A model generated the notes under the pieces. The model was not told the DNA's origin. It ran no database searches and saw only the letters and a program-made list of their open reading frames with translations. From positions 62,001 through 126,000 of the forward strand of contig NZ_SVET01000004.1 in the NCBI RefSeq assembly GCF_015057245.1: a DNA stretch of 64,000 bases, in the 5' to 3' direction. Numbering within the stretch: position 1 is the first letter of the stretch; each line of letters opens with the position of its first letter. Positions 8,335 to 17,900 of the stretch are shown here, in pieces. Source of the DNA: Pseudobutyrivibrio ruminis (lineage in GTDB: Bacteria > Bacillota > Clostridia > Lachnospirales > Lachnospiraceae). The translations under genes were made by a program, and so were the position numbers.

Positions 8335-10347
8335 ATGAATAAGTCTAATCTCATATACAATGATGATAATGAATATTTAAATGATTTGTTTATATATCTT
8401 GATTTATATCTAGAAGAGATACTTAACGAAAGAGAACATGCTGGGGATGAATGTAAATCTCAATCGTACTATAGCGTGATTCTTGATCGTATAGAGATGA
8501 ATAATGAGATAGAGATTTTACCTAGGTTGGAAAGTATTATAAAAGATGCATCGGAGGATACTGCCAAAGATTTTTTGAGAAAATTTTTGGGTATTTTGGT
8601 AAAAAGAAAACTCAACATATCATATAAAGCTAAGTGTAATGAGGTTTTTGGAAAGGAAGATCCTACATTATCGGATTATATGGAACTTTTATGGTCAAAA
8701 GACAATGATTGTTCATATGAGACTAGCAAATTTGCTAATTATCTTTCCATAAAAGACTTATTGGAACTTATTCTTCCTGAATACTATGACAGTGTTGATT
8801 TGTTGAATGCACCTATAGAAGCTGATATGAGATTGGTGGATTATTTAATTGGGAGCGATGCTTATGTACCACCATTCACTGACAGAGTGTTAACCCAGGA
8901 AGAACCCTCCCTGCTTTTTATGGAGGACATCATATCACAAGAACAGGACTTTATGGATGGGGCTAATAAAAGAGCCATGCTTTGGGGGCAAAGTGGTGGT
9001 GGTAAAAAGGTAAGTCTTTTAGCAGCAGCATCCTCAAAAAATAAATCAATTGTCTATTTTTTTATCCCAAAGGAAAATCAAAATCATAGTTTATATAAAG
9101 CAATATGCTATGCCGAAAGAGAAGCGTTTTTCTACAATAGCGTTCTAGCAATCTGTGGAATGGAGAATGTATCTGATGAGTCAGATTTTATTTTATCCTT
9201 TAAAGAAACATGCGAGTGGATTATTCCAAATATATTTTTTTTGATGGATACAGAAGAAGAGCCAGAAAAAAGTGTATTTCCACGTATTGAAGTAGGTAAA
9301 TATGACGAGGGGAACAGGCAAAAACTGTGGGAAAAATTTTTGAATGAAGATTTTTCTGATTGTGAAGTTGAAGAGGCTTTAGATTTAAGTGTTTTGGCAA
9401 GTACCTTTGTTATTACTCCAGGAAAGATGGAAAAGGCTTTGGATGAGGCCTGTGGCACAAATAGGATTATCACTAAAAAAGGTTTATACCAAGCCTGCTA
9501 CAGTCAAATAGGTCATTCATTATCTGATAAAGCAAGCCGTATAGTTTCAACTATGACCATAGATGACATAAAGCTAGGAGATACAAATATGGAATACCTA
9601 AAGGATATTCGTGATAGTATCCTTTGCCGTTATAAGGTTCATTATGAATGGAACTTCAAGAAGAAGCTTCCATATGGAGAGGGAATATCTATTGTATTTT
9701 CTGGACCTCCCGGAACAGGAAAAACTATGGCTGCAGGGGTTCTAGCAAACGAGCTTGGAATGGAGATATATCGAATAGATTTATCTCAGCTTATGGATAA
9801 ATATGTAGGCGAAACTGAAAAAAATATCAAATCTATTTTTGCCAGCGCAAGTAAGATGTCCTGCATTTTATTTTTTGATGAGGCCGATGCTATTTTTAAC
9901 AAAAGAATGGATGCGCAGGGCGCAAACGAGCGTTTTGCAAATATAGAATCAGCCTTGTTGCTGCAGTGCATAGAGGAATATAAAGGTATTTCAATACTTT
10001 GTACAAATGATATGGGACGTATTGACAGCGCTTTTATGCGACGTTTTAAATACCATATGATTTTTAAAAATCCGGACGAAGCCATAAGACTTGAAATATG
10101 GAAGGGAGTATTTCCAGAAGAAGCACCGTTGAGAAAAGACATTGATTTTGGATTACTGGCTAACATTTTTGATATTTCAGGTGCGTTGATAAAAAACATT
10201 GCTGTTTCCAGTGCATACTTAGCAGCACGAGATAAAAAGGAAATAGGCATGAGTCATATCATGAAGGCAGCGCTAAGAGAACTTGAAAAGAATAAGATGA
10301 TAATTAGCCCTGAGGCTAGTAATTGTATTCGCACTTTTTTGGAATAG
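8335..10347 (+). CDS. AAA+ ATPase of the eCIS (Afp15-like)
   Basis: This 670-residue protein is preceded by AGGGGAG. The C-terminal half is a classical AAA+ domain: Walker A GPPGTGKT at residues 457-464, Walker B FFDEAD with D515-E516, and a sensor-1/arginine-finger region around CTNDMGRIDSAFMRRFKYH. The N-terminal half contains a second nucleotide-binding-like segment with a degenerate P-loop, GQSGGGKK at 218-225, where the Ser/Thr is replaced by Lys. It may therefore be structural. A membrane-free AAA+ ATPase after the baseplate genes is a defining member of eCIS loci, where it is thought to help assembly or cargo loading. Here it lies in the middle of the putative cargo block, consistent with such a role. 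Confidence 0.85.
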   Translation: MNKSNLIYNDDNEYLNDLFIYLDLYLEEILNEREHAGDECKSQSYYSVILDRIEMNNEIEILPRLESIIKDASEDTAKDFLRKFLGILVKRKLNISYKAKCNEVFGKEDPTLSDYMELLWSKDNDCSYETSKFANYLSIKDLLELILPEYYDSVDLLNAPIEADMRLVDYLIGSDAYVPPFTDRVLTQEEPSLLFMEDIISQEQDFMDGANKRAMLWGQSGGGKKVSLLAAASSKNKSIVYFFIPKENQNHSLYKAICYAEREAFFYNSVLAICGMENVSDESDFILSFKETCEWIIPNIFFLMDTEEEPEKSVFPRIEVGKYDEGNRQKLWEKFLNEDFSDCEVEEALDLSVLASTFVITPGKMEKALDEACGTNRIITKKGLYQACYSQIGHSLSDKASRIVSTMTIDDIKLGDTNMEYLKDIRDSILCRYKVHYEWNFKKKLPYGEGISIVFSGPPGTGKTMAAGVLANELGMEIYRIDLSQLMDKYVGETEKNIKSIFASASKMSCILFFDEADAIFNKRMDAQGANERFANIESALLLQCIEEYKGISILCTNDMGRIDSAFMRRFKYHMIFKNPDEAIRLEIWKGVFPEEAPLRKDIDFGLLANIFDISGALIKNIAVSSAYLAARDKKEIGMSHIMKAALRELEKNKMIISPEASNCIRTFLE

Positions 10348-10385
10348 TCTAACGACATGAGACAGAAGAGGGTATAGGTGATTGC

Positions 10386-11651
10386 ATGAGTAAAAACAAT
10401 GTAATTGATGTAGAAAAATTATTAAATTTTGATTTTGAATCAGACGAAATGCAACAGCTTGATGAAAAAATTGATGCTGAATATGATTTTAATGAAGTTC
10501 TGAAAAGTGATGATATAGAGCTTAAGGAACTGGAAGAAGAAAAACATTTTATTGAAATTGTTAGAGATGTTTATAAAAAAGGAGTACATAAGCCTGAAGC
10601 ATTAGAAGACGTATACACTAATGCAATGGATACTTGCTATCGATTGGGAAGAAGGGTTAACCCCTTTAGTACATTAGGAAAGGCGCGTATAAGCGCTGGA
10701 ATTAACCTTCGCAAGGAATTTGAAAAATTAGAGGGACCTTTAGTTTCTTCTATCACAAAGGATAATGGAAAAGCATTTGTCAATTTGGTGCCAGCTAATC
10801 TTTTAGAAGATATTTCTTTTGAAAGAATGCAAGGAATTGCATTAGTAAGACGTGTTGGTAGTGAATTATTTGGTGCAGGTGCTGCTGTGTTTTATTGGGA
10901 TGAAGCTCCTCTCGATAGAGCACCTATACTAAGAATAGAACATTTTTTTGTAAGAAAAGAATTTCGTGAAAAGGGAATAGGCAATGCTATGATGGCTGAG
11001 CTAATGCACATAGCATATATGAATAATGCAGTTGCTGTGTCTGTGGGGTATTGGAATGATATGAATGAAATCATTGGAGATTTCCTTACAGAATGGCGTT
11101 TTCAATTTACGTTAGGCTATCTTCCTGAATTTCGTTGTTTACTTGGGGATATGAAAAAACTAAAAGTATTAGAAAAGAAAAATAACAAGTCAAAGCCTTT
11201 ATCTGAATTGGATGAAAGGACTCTTAAACATACTTTAAGACAAATTAATGATCCTAACGCTAAAGAACTAATTATGCTTAAAAAAAATTATTTTGAAAAT
11301 AATATTAGTTGCTATATAGAAGGAAAGAATGGGATAGAAGGGTTGTTATTATTCCACAAGAATCCTGATAAATCTATTAGAGGAGAACTACTGTGGAGTG
11401 TTAGCAAGAATAGTGCAAAAAACTTATTATCGATGATAGCATTTGCTTATTTAGCAGGTGAAAAACTTTATAAAGATAATGTTTTGGTTCAGGCTTTCAT
11501 CAGAAGCTATGAGGCTGAGGACTTGTTTGATCATATGTTTAACAATCTTAAGGTTCGATTTGGAATAGAAGCAATGCTTTCAGCCCCAAGTGATGATGAA
11601 GATGTTACAGAGGAATTGTGGGAAAGAGTTAAGGAGAAGGGCAATGAGTGA
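10386..11651 (+). CDS. GNAT-fold protein in the eCIS operon (421 aa)
   Basis: The region around residues 140-230 (ALVRRVGSELFGAGAAVFYW, then ILRIEHFFVRKEFREKGIGNAMMAELM) carries the beta4-alpha3 acetyl-CoA-binding motif of GNAT N-acetyltransferases in the form R-x-x-G-I-G-x-A. The C-terminal 150 residues look like a second, diverged GNAT-type half (IEGLLLFHKNPDKSIRGELLWSV and following). The 279-residue protein encoded at 18533-19372 has a similar two-part layout. The first 90 residues are acidic and helical. It may modify an eCIS protein or a cargo; the substrate is unknown. The next gene overlaps its end by 8 bases, so the two are translationally coupled. Confidence 0.6.
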   Translation: MSKNNVIDVEKLLNFDFESDEMQQLDEKIDAEYDFNEVLKSDDIELKELEEEKHFIEIVRDVYKKGVHKPEALEDVYTNAMDTCYRLGRRVNPFSTLGKARISAGINLRKEFEKLEGPLVSSITKDNGKAFVNLVPANLLEDISFERMQGIALVRRVGSELFGAGAAVFYWDEAPLDRAPILRIEHFFVRKEFREKGIGNAMMAELMHIAYMNNAVAVSVGYWNDMNEIIGDFLTEWRFQFTLGYLPEFRCLLGDMKKLKVLEKKNNKSKPLSELDERTLKHTLRQINDPNAKELIMLKKNYFENNISCYIEGKNGIEGLLLFHKNPDKSIRGELLWSVSKNSAKNLLSMIAFAYLAGEKLYKDNVLVQAFIRSYEAEDLFDHMFNNLKVRFGIEAMLSAPSDDEDVTEELWERVKEKGNE

Positions 11652-14223
11652 TGAATTTTATGAAGTAAAAAATATTGAAGACAATTGGACTCTTATAGAA
11701 ACGAATAAGTCTGAACAAAAGGAAGCTAATGAAAAATTAAATAAGGATATTTCACTGAACACTGAGCAGAAAAATAAATCTACTTCTGCCTCATTAAATA
11801 TTGAAATGCCTAAAATTATAAAAGCGGAGGAAGTTAATCAACAGAATTTAAGGCCTTATGATTTAGAAGCAGGTGAAAATTATATCGAATTTTCAAAGGA
11901 AGGGGCTATGTTTCAAGAAGGGGATAGCGCCAAAATGAGAAAGATTCGAAATGCAATTAAGGCTTATTATGCTGATGGAAGCAATAAAGAAGAGGCACTA
12001 AAAAATATTATAAAGGCATGTGATAGTTATACACGATTCAAGTTTACTTTGTTAAAAAAGGGGCGTGGACTGGAAAGACTTGAACAGGTAAAGGAATTAC
12101 GTGAAGAAGCTAATCTAAAATTGGAACGCTTGAATGAAAAGCAGGAACAGGAAAAATACATTTATACCGAACGCCGCGCTATGGTTGAGACTTATGGATA
12201 TTCTATACCTAAAATGGCGAGTTCAAAAATTTTGGGCGCTATGAGATTTGTTATAGAAAATCCGATTAGATTGATATTAAAAGGGCTGGTTTTGCCAGTT
12301 TGGGCAATTAATGAAGGTGTACGAGGTATACAAAAATTGTCGGGGAAACAAATGAATCGACATATTTCGTTTCCAGGTTTACATTCATTCAAACATTATC
12401 AACATGAGCTGTATAGACTTTTTAATGGACACCTTAATTCGTACGAAGAAGCCAATGGTTTTTTAACTAATTATAAGGGCAAGTATATATACGATCAGGA
12501 TATTTTGGATAGAATGCAAGCGGATATGGATATGATTGGCGAAGATGGAGCTGACTATGATTACAAAGTGGATGGCGCTACCCAAGAAGGAGCATCTAAG
12601 TATAAGCCTACATATGACGAAGAAGATGAAGAAGATGAAGAAGTTCAAAGTGATGAAACAAAATCAAAAGAAAAAATAGAGGAAAACTCAGAGGAGAACT
12701 TAGAGGAAGATATAGAAATCATACAAAAAGAGGAGATAGTAGAAGAACAGCAGAAAGCGGAGGAAGAAGAACAGAAAGTTCAAGAAGAACAGAAAGTTCA
12801 AGAAGAAGTGCAGAAAGTACAGGAAGAACAGAAAGTTCAGCAAAAGGTACAGGAAGAAGAACAGAAAGTTCAGGAGGAACAGATTGATCAGCAGAAGTCC
12901 GCTGAAAATAAAAAGGCTGATAATACAAGAGTTATTGAAAATCCATACAAAACTGTAATAGAAGAAGAAAGACAACTGTTTTCAAAACCTTTGGAGGAGG
13001 TGTTTAAAGGCGCGGAAGATGTGGAAGTTTTATTTAATTCACTAGTAACATATTCTTTAGCTGATTCAAGCGAGATTAATATCATTACAGAAAGAGCAAA
13101 AGATGTTAAGAAACTCACAAGTAGTGAACTTATGAAATACAGAGAAATGATTATTAATTATTGGGGAGAGGAATATGGATGGGTTCTGCCACATCTTTCT
13201 TCACCTGCGGCAGAAGAAAATTGGAATAAAGAAAGACGAATACCTGAAATAAGAGAAAATCTTCCTAGTGAGACGATTCGTAATCTTGTTTTAGGATTGG
13301 AGGAGGCCGCTAATAGATTAAACGTACATATGCGCCGTGAAAATTTTACAGATAAATATAGCTATGACCTGAAATCAAATGCTAAGAGTACTAAATCTAA
13401 GGAACCTTTTAAAGGATACAAATATGAAGCTCAGGATAGAAGTTATGATTGTTGGTCAGTTGCTGGTGCTGCACTTATTAACTACAACGGCGGTAATGTT
13501 ACGCAAAAGAACCTTCGCCGATATGTACCTAAATTTAGAGACCAGAAAGAAGATGAAACTGAAGAACAGTATGCAAACTATAAATATGAGGTAGAACAGT
13601 TTACTACAAAAAATAAAAGTGAGGATGGTAATCTAAGTAATCAGGGAAATATTTTTTCGCTGGCAGATTATTTTAAGCAAACCCTCGGAGATGATATTGC
13701 ATTAAAACATGTCTCATTGAATCTAGCGAAATGTGCTAAAGATGATGCAGTAAATGCTGATAATAATGGACTTCATAACACAACTATGGTATTCAAATCA
13801 AAAATTAGAGAAGCATTAGCAAAAAAACAGCCAATGGCAATTCTTACAGGAGATCATTACAGGGTAATCGTAGCGGCAGATGCGAACAAAATTACTCTGG
13901 CAAATTCTCTTAATGGTGGTTCAATGCAAGTAAGTTCATATGATGAAATAATACAAAAAAATTTAAATGGAGTAATTGAGCTCACTTGGGTAGAAAGACC
14001 AACAAAAGAAGAATACAGTGGTATTTTAAAGAATTATAAAAATCTCGGTTTAGATAAAGATGGAAATATATCAAAAACAGCTAAGGATATACCGGATGAT
14101 GCAGATAAAGCTGCTATTCACGATGGGGTAGTTGCTTTGATTGATCACGAACAAGCGGGATTAGATGATGTAAAGGCATATTATAATGAAGAAGTTTATC
14201 TACCTAATAAAAAATGGGGATGA
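11644..14223 (+). CDS. Multidomain protein with C-terminal papain/C39-like cysteine protease domain, candidate eCIS effector (859 aa)
   Basis: The ATG at 11644 has AAGGAG upstream and overlaps the GNAT gene stop; an earlier ATG at 11590 in the same frame lacks a ribosome site. Residues 80-320 are helical with one hydrophobic stretch (IENPIRLILKGLVLPVWAI). Residues about 325-420 are extremely Glu/Gln-rich with tandem QKVQEE repeats. Residues 590-780 form a papain-like fold: DRSYDCWSVAGAALINY with C603, then GDHYRVIVAADANKITLANSLNGG with H738 and N754, a plausible Cys-His-Asn triad. This resembles C39-like/AvrRpt2-like peptidases. There is no signal peptide. In context it is best read as a protease toxin delivered by the injection particle. 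Self-processing or regulation of the particle are alternatives. Confidence 0.7.
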   Translation: MSDEFYEVKNIEDNWTLIETNKSEQKEANEKLNKDISLNTEQKNKSTSASLNIEMPKIIKAEEVNQQNLRPYDLEAGENYIEFSKEGAMFQEGDSAKMRKIRNAIKAYYADGSNKEEALKNIIKACDSYTRFKFTLLKKGRGLERLEQVKELREEANLKLERLNEKQEQEKYIYTERRAMVETYGYSIPKMASSKILGAMRFVIENPIRLILKGLVLPVWAINEGVRGIQKLSGKQMNRHISFPGLHSFKHYQHELYRLFNGHLNSYEEANGFLTNYKGKYIYDQDILDRMQADMDMIGEDGADYDYKVDGATQEGASKYKPTYDEEDEEDEEVQSDETKSKEKIEENSEENLEEDIEIIQKEEIVEEQQKAEEEEQKVQEEQKVQEEVQKVQEEQKVQQKVQEEEQKVQEEQIDQQKSAENKKADNTRVIENPYKTVIEEERQLFSKPLEEVFKGAEDVEVLFNSLVTYSLADSSEINIITERAKDVKKLTSSELMKYREMIINYWGEEYGWVLPHLSSPAAEENWNKERRIPEIRENLPSETIRNLVLGLEEAANRLNVHMRRENFTDKYSYDLKSNAKSTKSKEPFKGYKYEAQDRSYDCWSVAGAALINYNGGNVTQKNLRRYVPKFRDQKEDETEEQYANYKYEVEQFTTKNKSEDGNLSNQGNIFSLADYFKQTLGDDIALKHVSLNLAKCAKDDAVNADNNGLHNTTMVFKSKIREALAKKQPMAILTGDHYRVIVAADANKITLANSLNGGSMQVSSYDEIIQKNLNGVIELTWVERPTKEEYSGILKNYKNLGLDKDGNISKTAKDIPDDADKAAIHDGVVALIDHEQAGLDDVKAYYNEEVYLPNKKWG
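12757..12900 (+). repeat. Tandem Glu/Gln-coding repeat inside the protease gene
   Basis: Repeats of about 18-21 bases, of the type gaagaacagaaagttca, occur at least five times with small changes. They encode QKVQEE/QKVQEEE units and probably a flexible or coiled linker between the helical N-terminus and the protease domain. Such repeats are prone to copy-number change. Confidence 0.85.
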
Positions 14224-14267
14224 AAGTATCTTATAGTTTAGAAGTATAATGCGAGGAGAAGATTAAT

Positions 14268-14933
14268 ATGGCAAAGAAAAACGAAACAACTAATCAAATA
14301 GGTATGTTAAGCAAAGAATTAAAGAAAATGATGAGGGAATTGTTTGGGGAAGTCCTTGAAAATGATGGAGTGCTTCGTTCACGAGTAAATCATCTGGGGG
14401 TTACTGATGCAGCAGCAATTGTTGATGTGATGCTTGAAGGTGGCCTTAGAGAGGAAGCGCCATATGGAGTGTTACATTTTCATACAACTTTCGCTGAAAA
14501 TGTTCCGGAAGAATCGTTGGCGGATTTGCTTATCGCTTTAAACGGATTAAATCATGTGGTAAGTGCTGGTGCATTTCCGGGTTTTGGAACCTTTGCATAT
14601 TATGACCCTCTTGAGCAGATATATTTGTCATACCGTATGCCAGTCAATTTAAATCAAATCGAAGCAGAATATGACAATATTCGATACTACTTGGGATGTT
14701 TGTATGAGCAGATGGATTTATTTATGGACTTTTTAATGTTTACTATTGTTAATCCTGGAGCAATGACAATCGGAGATTACATGGAGTATCTTGATGAAAT
14801 GTCAGATATAAACAATCTGGAGGAGAGACTTAAGATATTCGAAGATGAATTTGAGAACATGGTCAAAAAAGCAGGGCTTAACTTAGACGACATTGAGGAG
14901 AATGACGAGGATTCCGATGATAAAAATGAATAA
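14268..14933 (+). CDS. Possible cargo chaperone, similar in layout to the 173-aa protein (221 aa)
   Basis: GAGGAG lies 11 bases before the ATG. The middle of the protein (GVLHFHTTFAENVPEESLADLLIALNGLNHVVSAGAFPGFGTFAYYDPLEQIYLSYRMPVNLNQIEAEY) has the strand-helix-strand-strand order and spacing of the 173-residue protein encoded at 7787-8308. Both then have a helix pair and a G-x-(M/L)-(T/S)-(I/L) segment. The last 40 residues are strongly acidic. It is encoded just before the 1180-residue putative cargo gene. The repeated pairing of one such small acidic protein with one huge coiled-coil protein suggests dedicated chaperones. No enzymatic motif is visible. Confidence 0.55.
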   Translation: MAKKNETTNQIGMLSKELKKMMRELFGEVLENDGVLRSRVNHLGVTDAAAIVDVMLEGGLREEAPYGVLHFHTTFAENVPEESLADLLIALNGLNHVVSAGAFPGFGTFAYYDPLEQIYLSYRMPVNLNQIEAEYDNIRYYLGCLYEQMDLFMDFLMFTIVNPGAMTIGDYMEYLDEMSDINNLEERLKIFEDEFENMVKKAGLNLDDIEENDEDSDDKNE

Positions 14934-14974
14934 TATTTTCATTTAACCCGGCATGTACAGGTAGAGGTGCAGAT

Positions 14975-17900
14975 ATGTGTAAAGAAGTTAATATGCAATT
15001 CAAACATTCATATGTGAGCAAAGAAAAGATGAGCAAAGCTGACGAAAGTATTTACTCATCACAATTTAAATCTTATATAGCTGACGGTGAGAGTGCGCTT
15101 AAGGATAAAATTATAAATAATGAAACTCGTGAGAGTGTCATGCAGGATGTGCGACGGAATTTGAAAGAGCGAATGCAGAGTGTCAATGACAAATCTAGTC
15201 AAGATGCTATTCGTATGCAAAATGAACATCAGGCTCTTCGAATTAAGATGCAAGAAGCACTTATTAAAACCAAGGAAGCTACAAGACAAAGAAAACTTCT
15301 TGATGCCAAAATGTACGCCGAGCAAAGTAAGCAGTCAAATTTGAATGCTGAAAGCGCTGAACTGAAAATAGATAATATGCTACTAAATCAGAAAGCTTCA
15401 ATCATAAAGGATGCTCAGGAGGGAATAGACGAAGCTGAAAAAACAACGGCAGCAGATTTTGATCAGAAGGTTCGTGACCTGGAATATCTTGATACCTTGA
15501 AGGCACAGGCTGCTGAAAATAAAAAAGTTACCCATCATAAGAATATGTTTTCACTGTTCCGTGCTATAGGCAAAAAAATGGAAAGAGACAGTATAGCAGA
15601 TGAGCAGCTTAAGCAGGAAAAGATAATTAATGAGCAAAAGCTTATTTTACGGGAAAAAGGTAAAGAATGGGCTAGAATTAGACAGAGATATGAAAAAGAG
15701 ACATATCGTCGTTATTATACAGAATTTGATCGTGCAGCTGCACAATTTAGAGTGCTTAATAGGAATGGAAGGGATACCGCAGGGCCTCTTAAGGATGTTA
15801 AGGAATATGTTGGCGAGTTTGATATGGAAAAACTCGAAGATACCCTTTCAAAACTTTCAGATAATCCTTATCTTAATGTCAAAGTAGATGTTAAGGACAA
15901 GAAGGCAAGAAATATTGATGAAGCAGATTTTATTAAATCACATAAAAAGATAACTCTTATGGGCGAACAGGATGAGAGTGGGCTCAGAAAGAGATATAAG
16001 ATAAGTGGAGATTTTTCTTATGGATATGAAGCCAGAAGACAATTTAGCGATAAGAATCATCCGACTGCTCTTATAGAAAATAAAAATGCATTTCAAAAAA
16101 TTGGATATGATGTTGATCGTTTAAAACTTCAAACTGATGAAAAAGATTCACAAGGCAGATTTATCAATTCAGAAGATAATCTTGAAATAGTTCAGGCTGA
16201 ACAAAAAAGAGGTTCTAAAGAAGAAAGGAAAACCTTGAATGGTGTATTCCTAGATGGTGAATTTCTGTCTACAAATTTTAACGAAATTAATGGACTTGAC
16301 GATGCCAATTTAACAAGTGGATATTCCAAAAAAGATGCTCGTATTAAAGAATATGTGAGAAGAATGGTGCTTAAAGGAAATATGTTCCAGCATATCAATT
16401 CAAGAACCATTCAGTATGCTATGGGATATGGAGCATCAGAAGCAGCAGGTGGGAAAAAAATCCAAAAACAGCTTATTGCATCTTTCGCGAAGGAGATTAT
16501 GAGCAAAAAAGGCCTTCCGGATTGGGACGATGAAACGATAGATCACACTATGGATGTAGCTGAGTTTTTTGAACAGATTGAAGAAGGCAAAGTAAGCAAG
16601 GAAACCATTAGGAAAAATGAAAGGATTCAGCTTGAGACTAATGCGGATAAAGTAAAAAATAGGATATTCAGCAAAGAGTATGAGTCAAAATTATTTGATC
16701 CTCAAAATAAGGATAAGGAGCATAAGCTTCCAGATTCTACCATGGATATATGGGAGAAGAAACTTATAGGAGACAATAAGAAAGAAAAGAAGTCACTTTC
16801 AACTGCTGTGAAAACAAAGGTAGCCTTTGATGTATTGAGACAGGAGTATGCTTACAACAAGGGAGTTGTAGATGAAATTAGTGATAAAAACACTCGTGTC
16901 GGTAAAATATTAGATGCGATAAAAGACGATACAAAGGCTCTTATTGATTTATCATTATTACTTCTTTCTGAAAATGAAATCACAGATTATTGGAATATGG
17001 CCAAGAACATTTGTAAGAATCACCTTACGACAAATTTTGAAAAAAAGGTAGGAGGTGTGTTTGACTCTAGATTTAATCGGGCACTTGCATATGGGCGAAG
17101 CGAACAGGGAATGCTTATGAGAATTGCACTTATAGATGAGCTTAATGCTAACCGTTCGCATTTTGATCCACTTAATTTTTTTGAAGCCCTAATGCCAACA
17201 AGCTGGAAACAGTATACAGAGAATATTAAAGACCAGAGAGGATATGGAGCCACATTCAAGCAAAAATTAACAGATGGTACTATAACAGGTATCATAAGTG
17301 ATGTGTTTTCAGCATATATTGATATAGCAGATGGTATGGGAAGTCTTTCTCCAGATACTTTTCGTCAGCTTAACATAGCAAGGAAGTATACATCTATGCT
17401 TAATAGTGCTATTGATATGGGAGCAATATCAGAAGCAGGTGTCTTTGCTATAAGCGATCTTATGGATGAAGAGTATACTGAGATAGACGAAGATGGTAAA
17501 GAATCAACAAAACATACTAGTGATGATAGGAACAATGCTATATCGCTGGGCTTTACAATGGTAAGAAACACCGTCAAATTGATAAAGACTACAAAAAAAT
17601 ATTATAAGAATTCATTAAAGGAAATTGAAAGGCGACAGAAAAAGGAACCAGATTATAATCCAAAAGAATTCTTGGATAATCTCAACAAAAACTACTATGA
17701 TTTTATGGTTTCTGCATCAGGTATCATGATGGGCACGGCATCTACTGTGAGTAGTTTTGCTGGAGAAAAGCAACTCAAAAGTATTTTTGCAATGTGCAAA
17801 TCAGGCATGTCTACTGTCCAGGATGGAATTGAAATATATAGAACCAGCAAACAGATTGGCAGAATTCGCAAGACAGAGAAAGAATTTTCTGCACTTGAGA

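Noticed and set aside
12700..12975. Minus-strand Leu/Phe-rich frame resembling a membrane protein
   Set aside because: It is the antisense reading of the Glu/Gln repeat of the protease gene.
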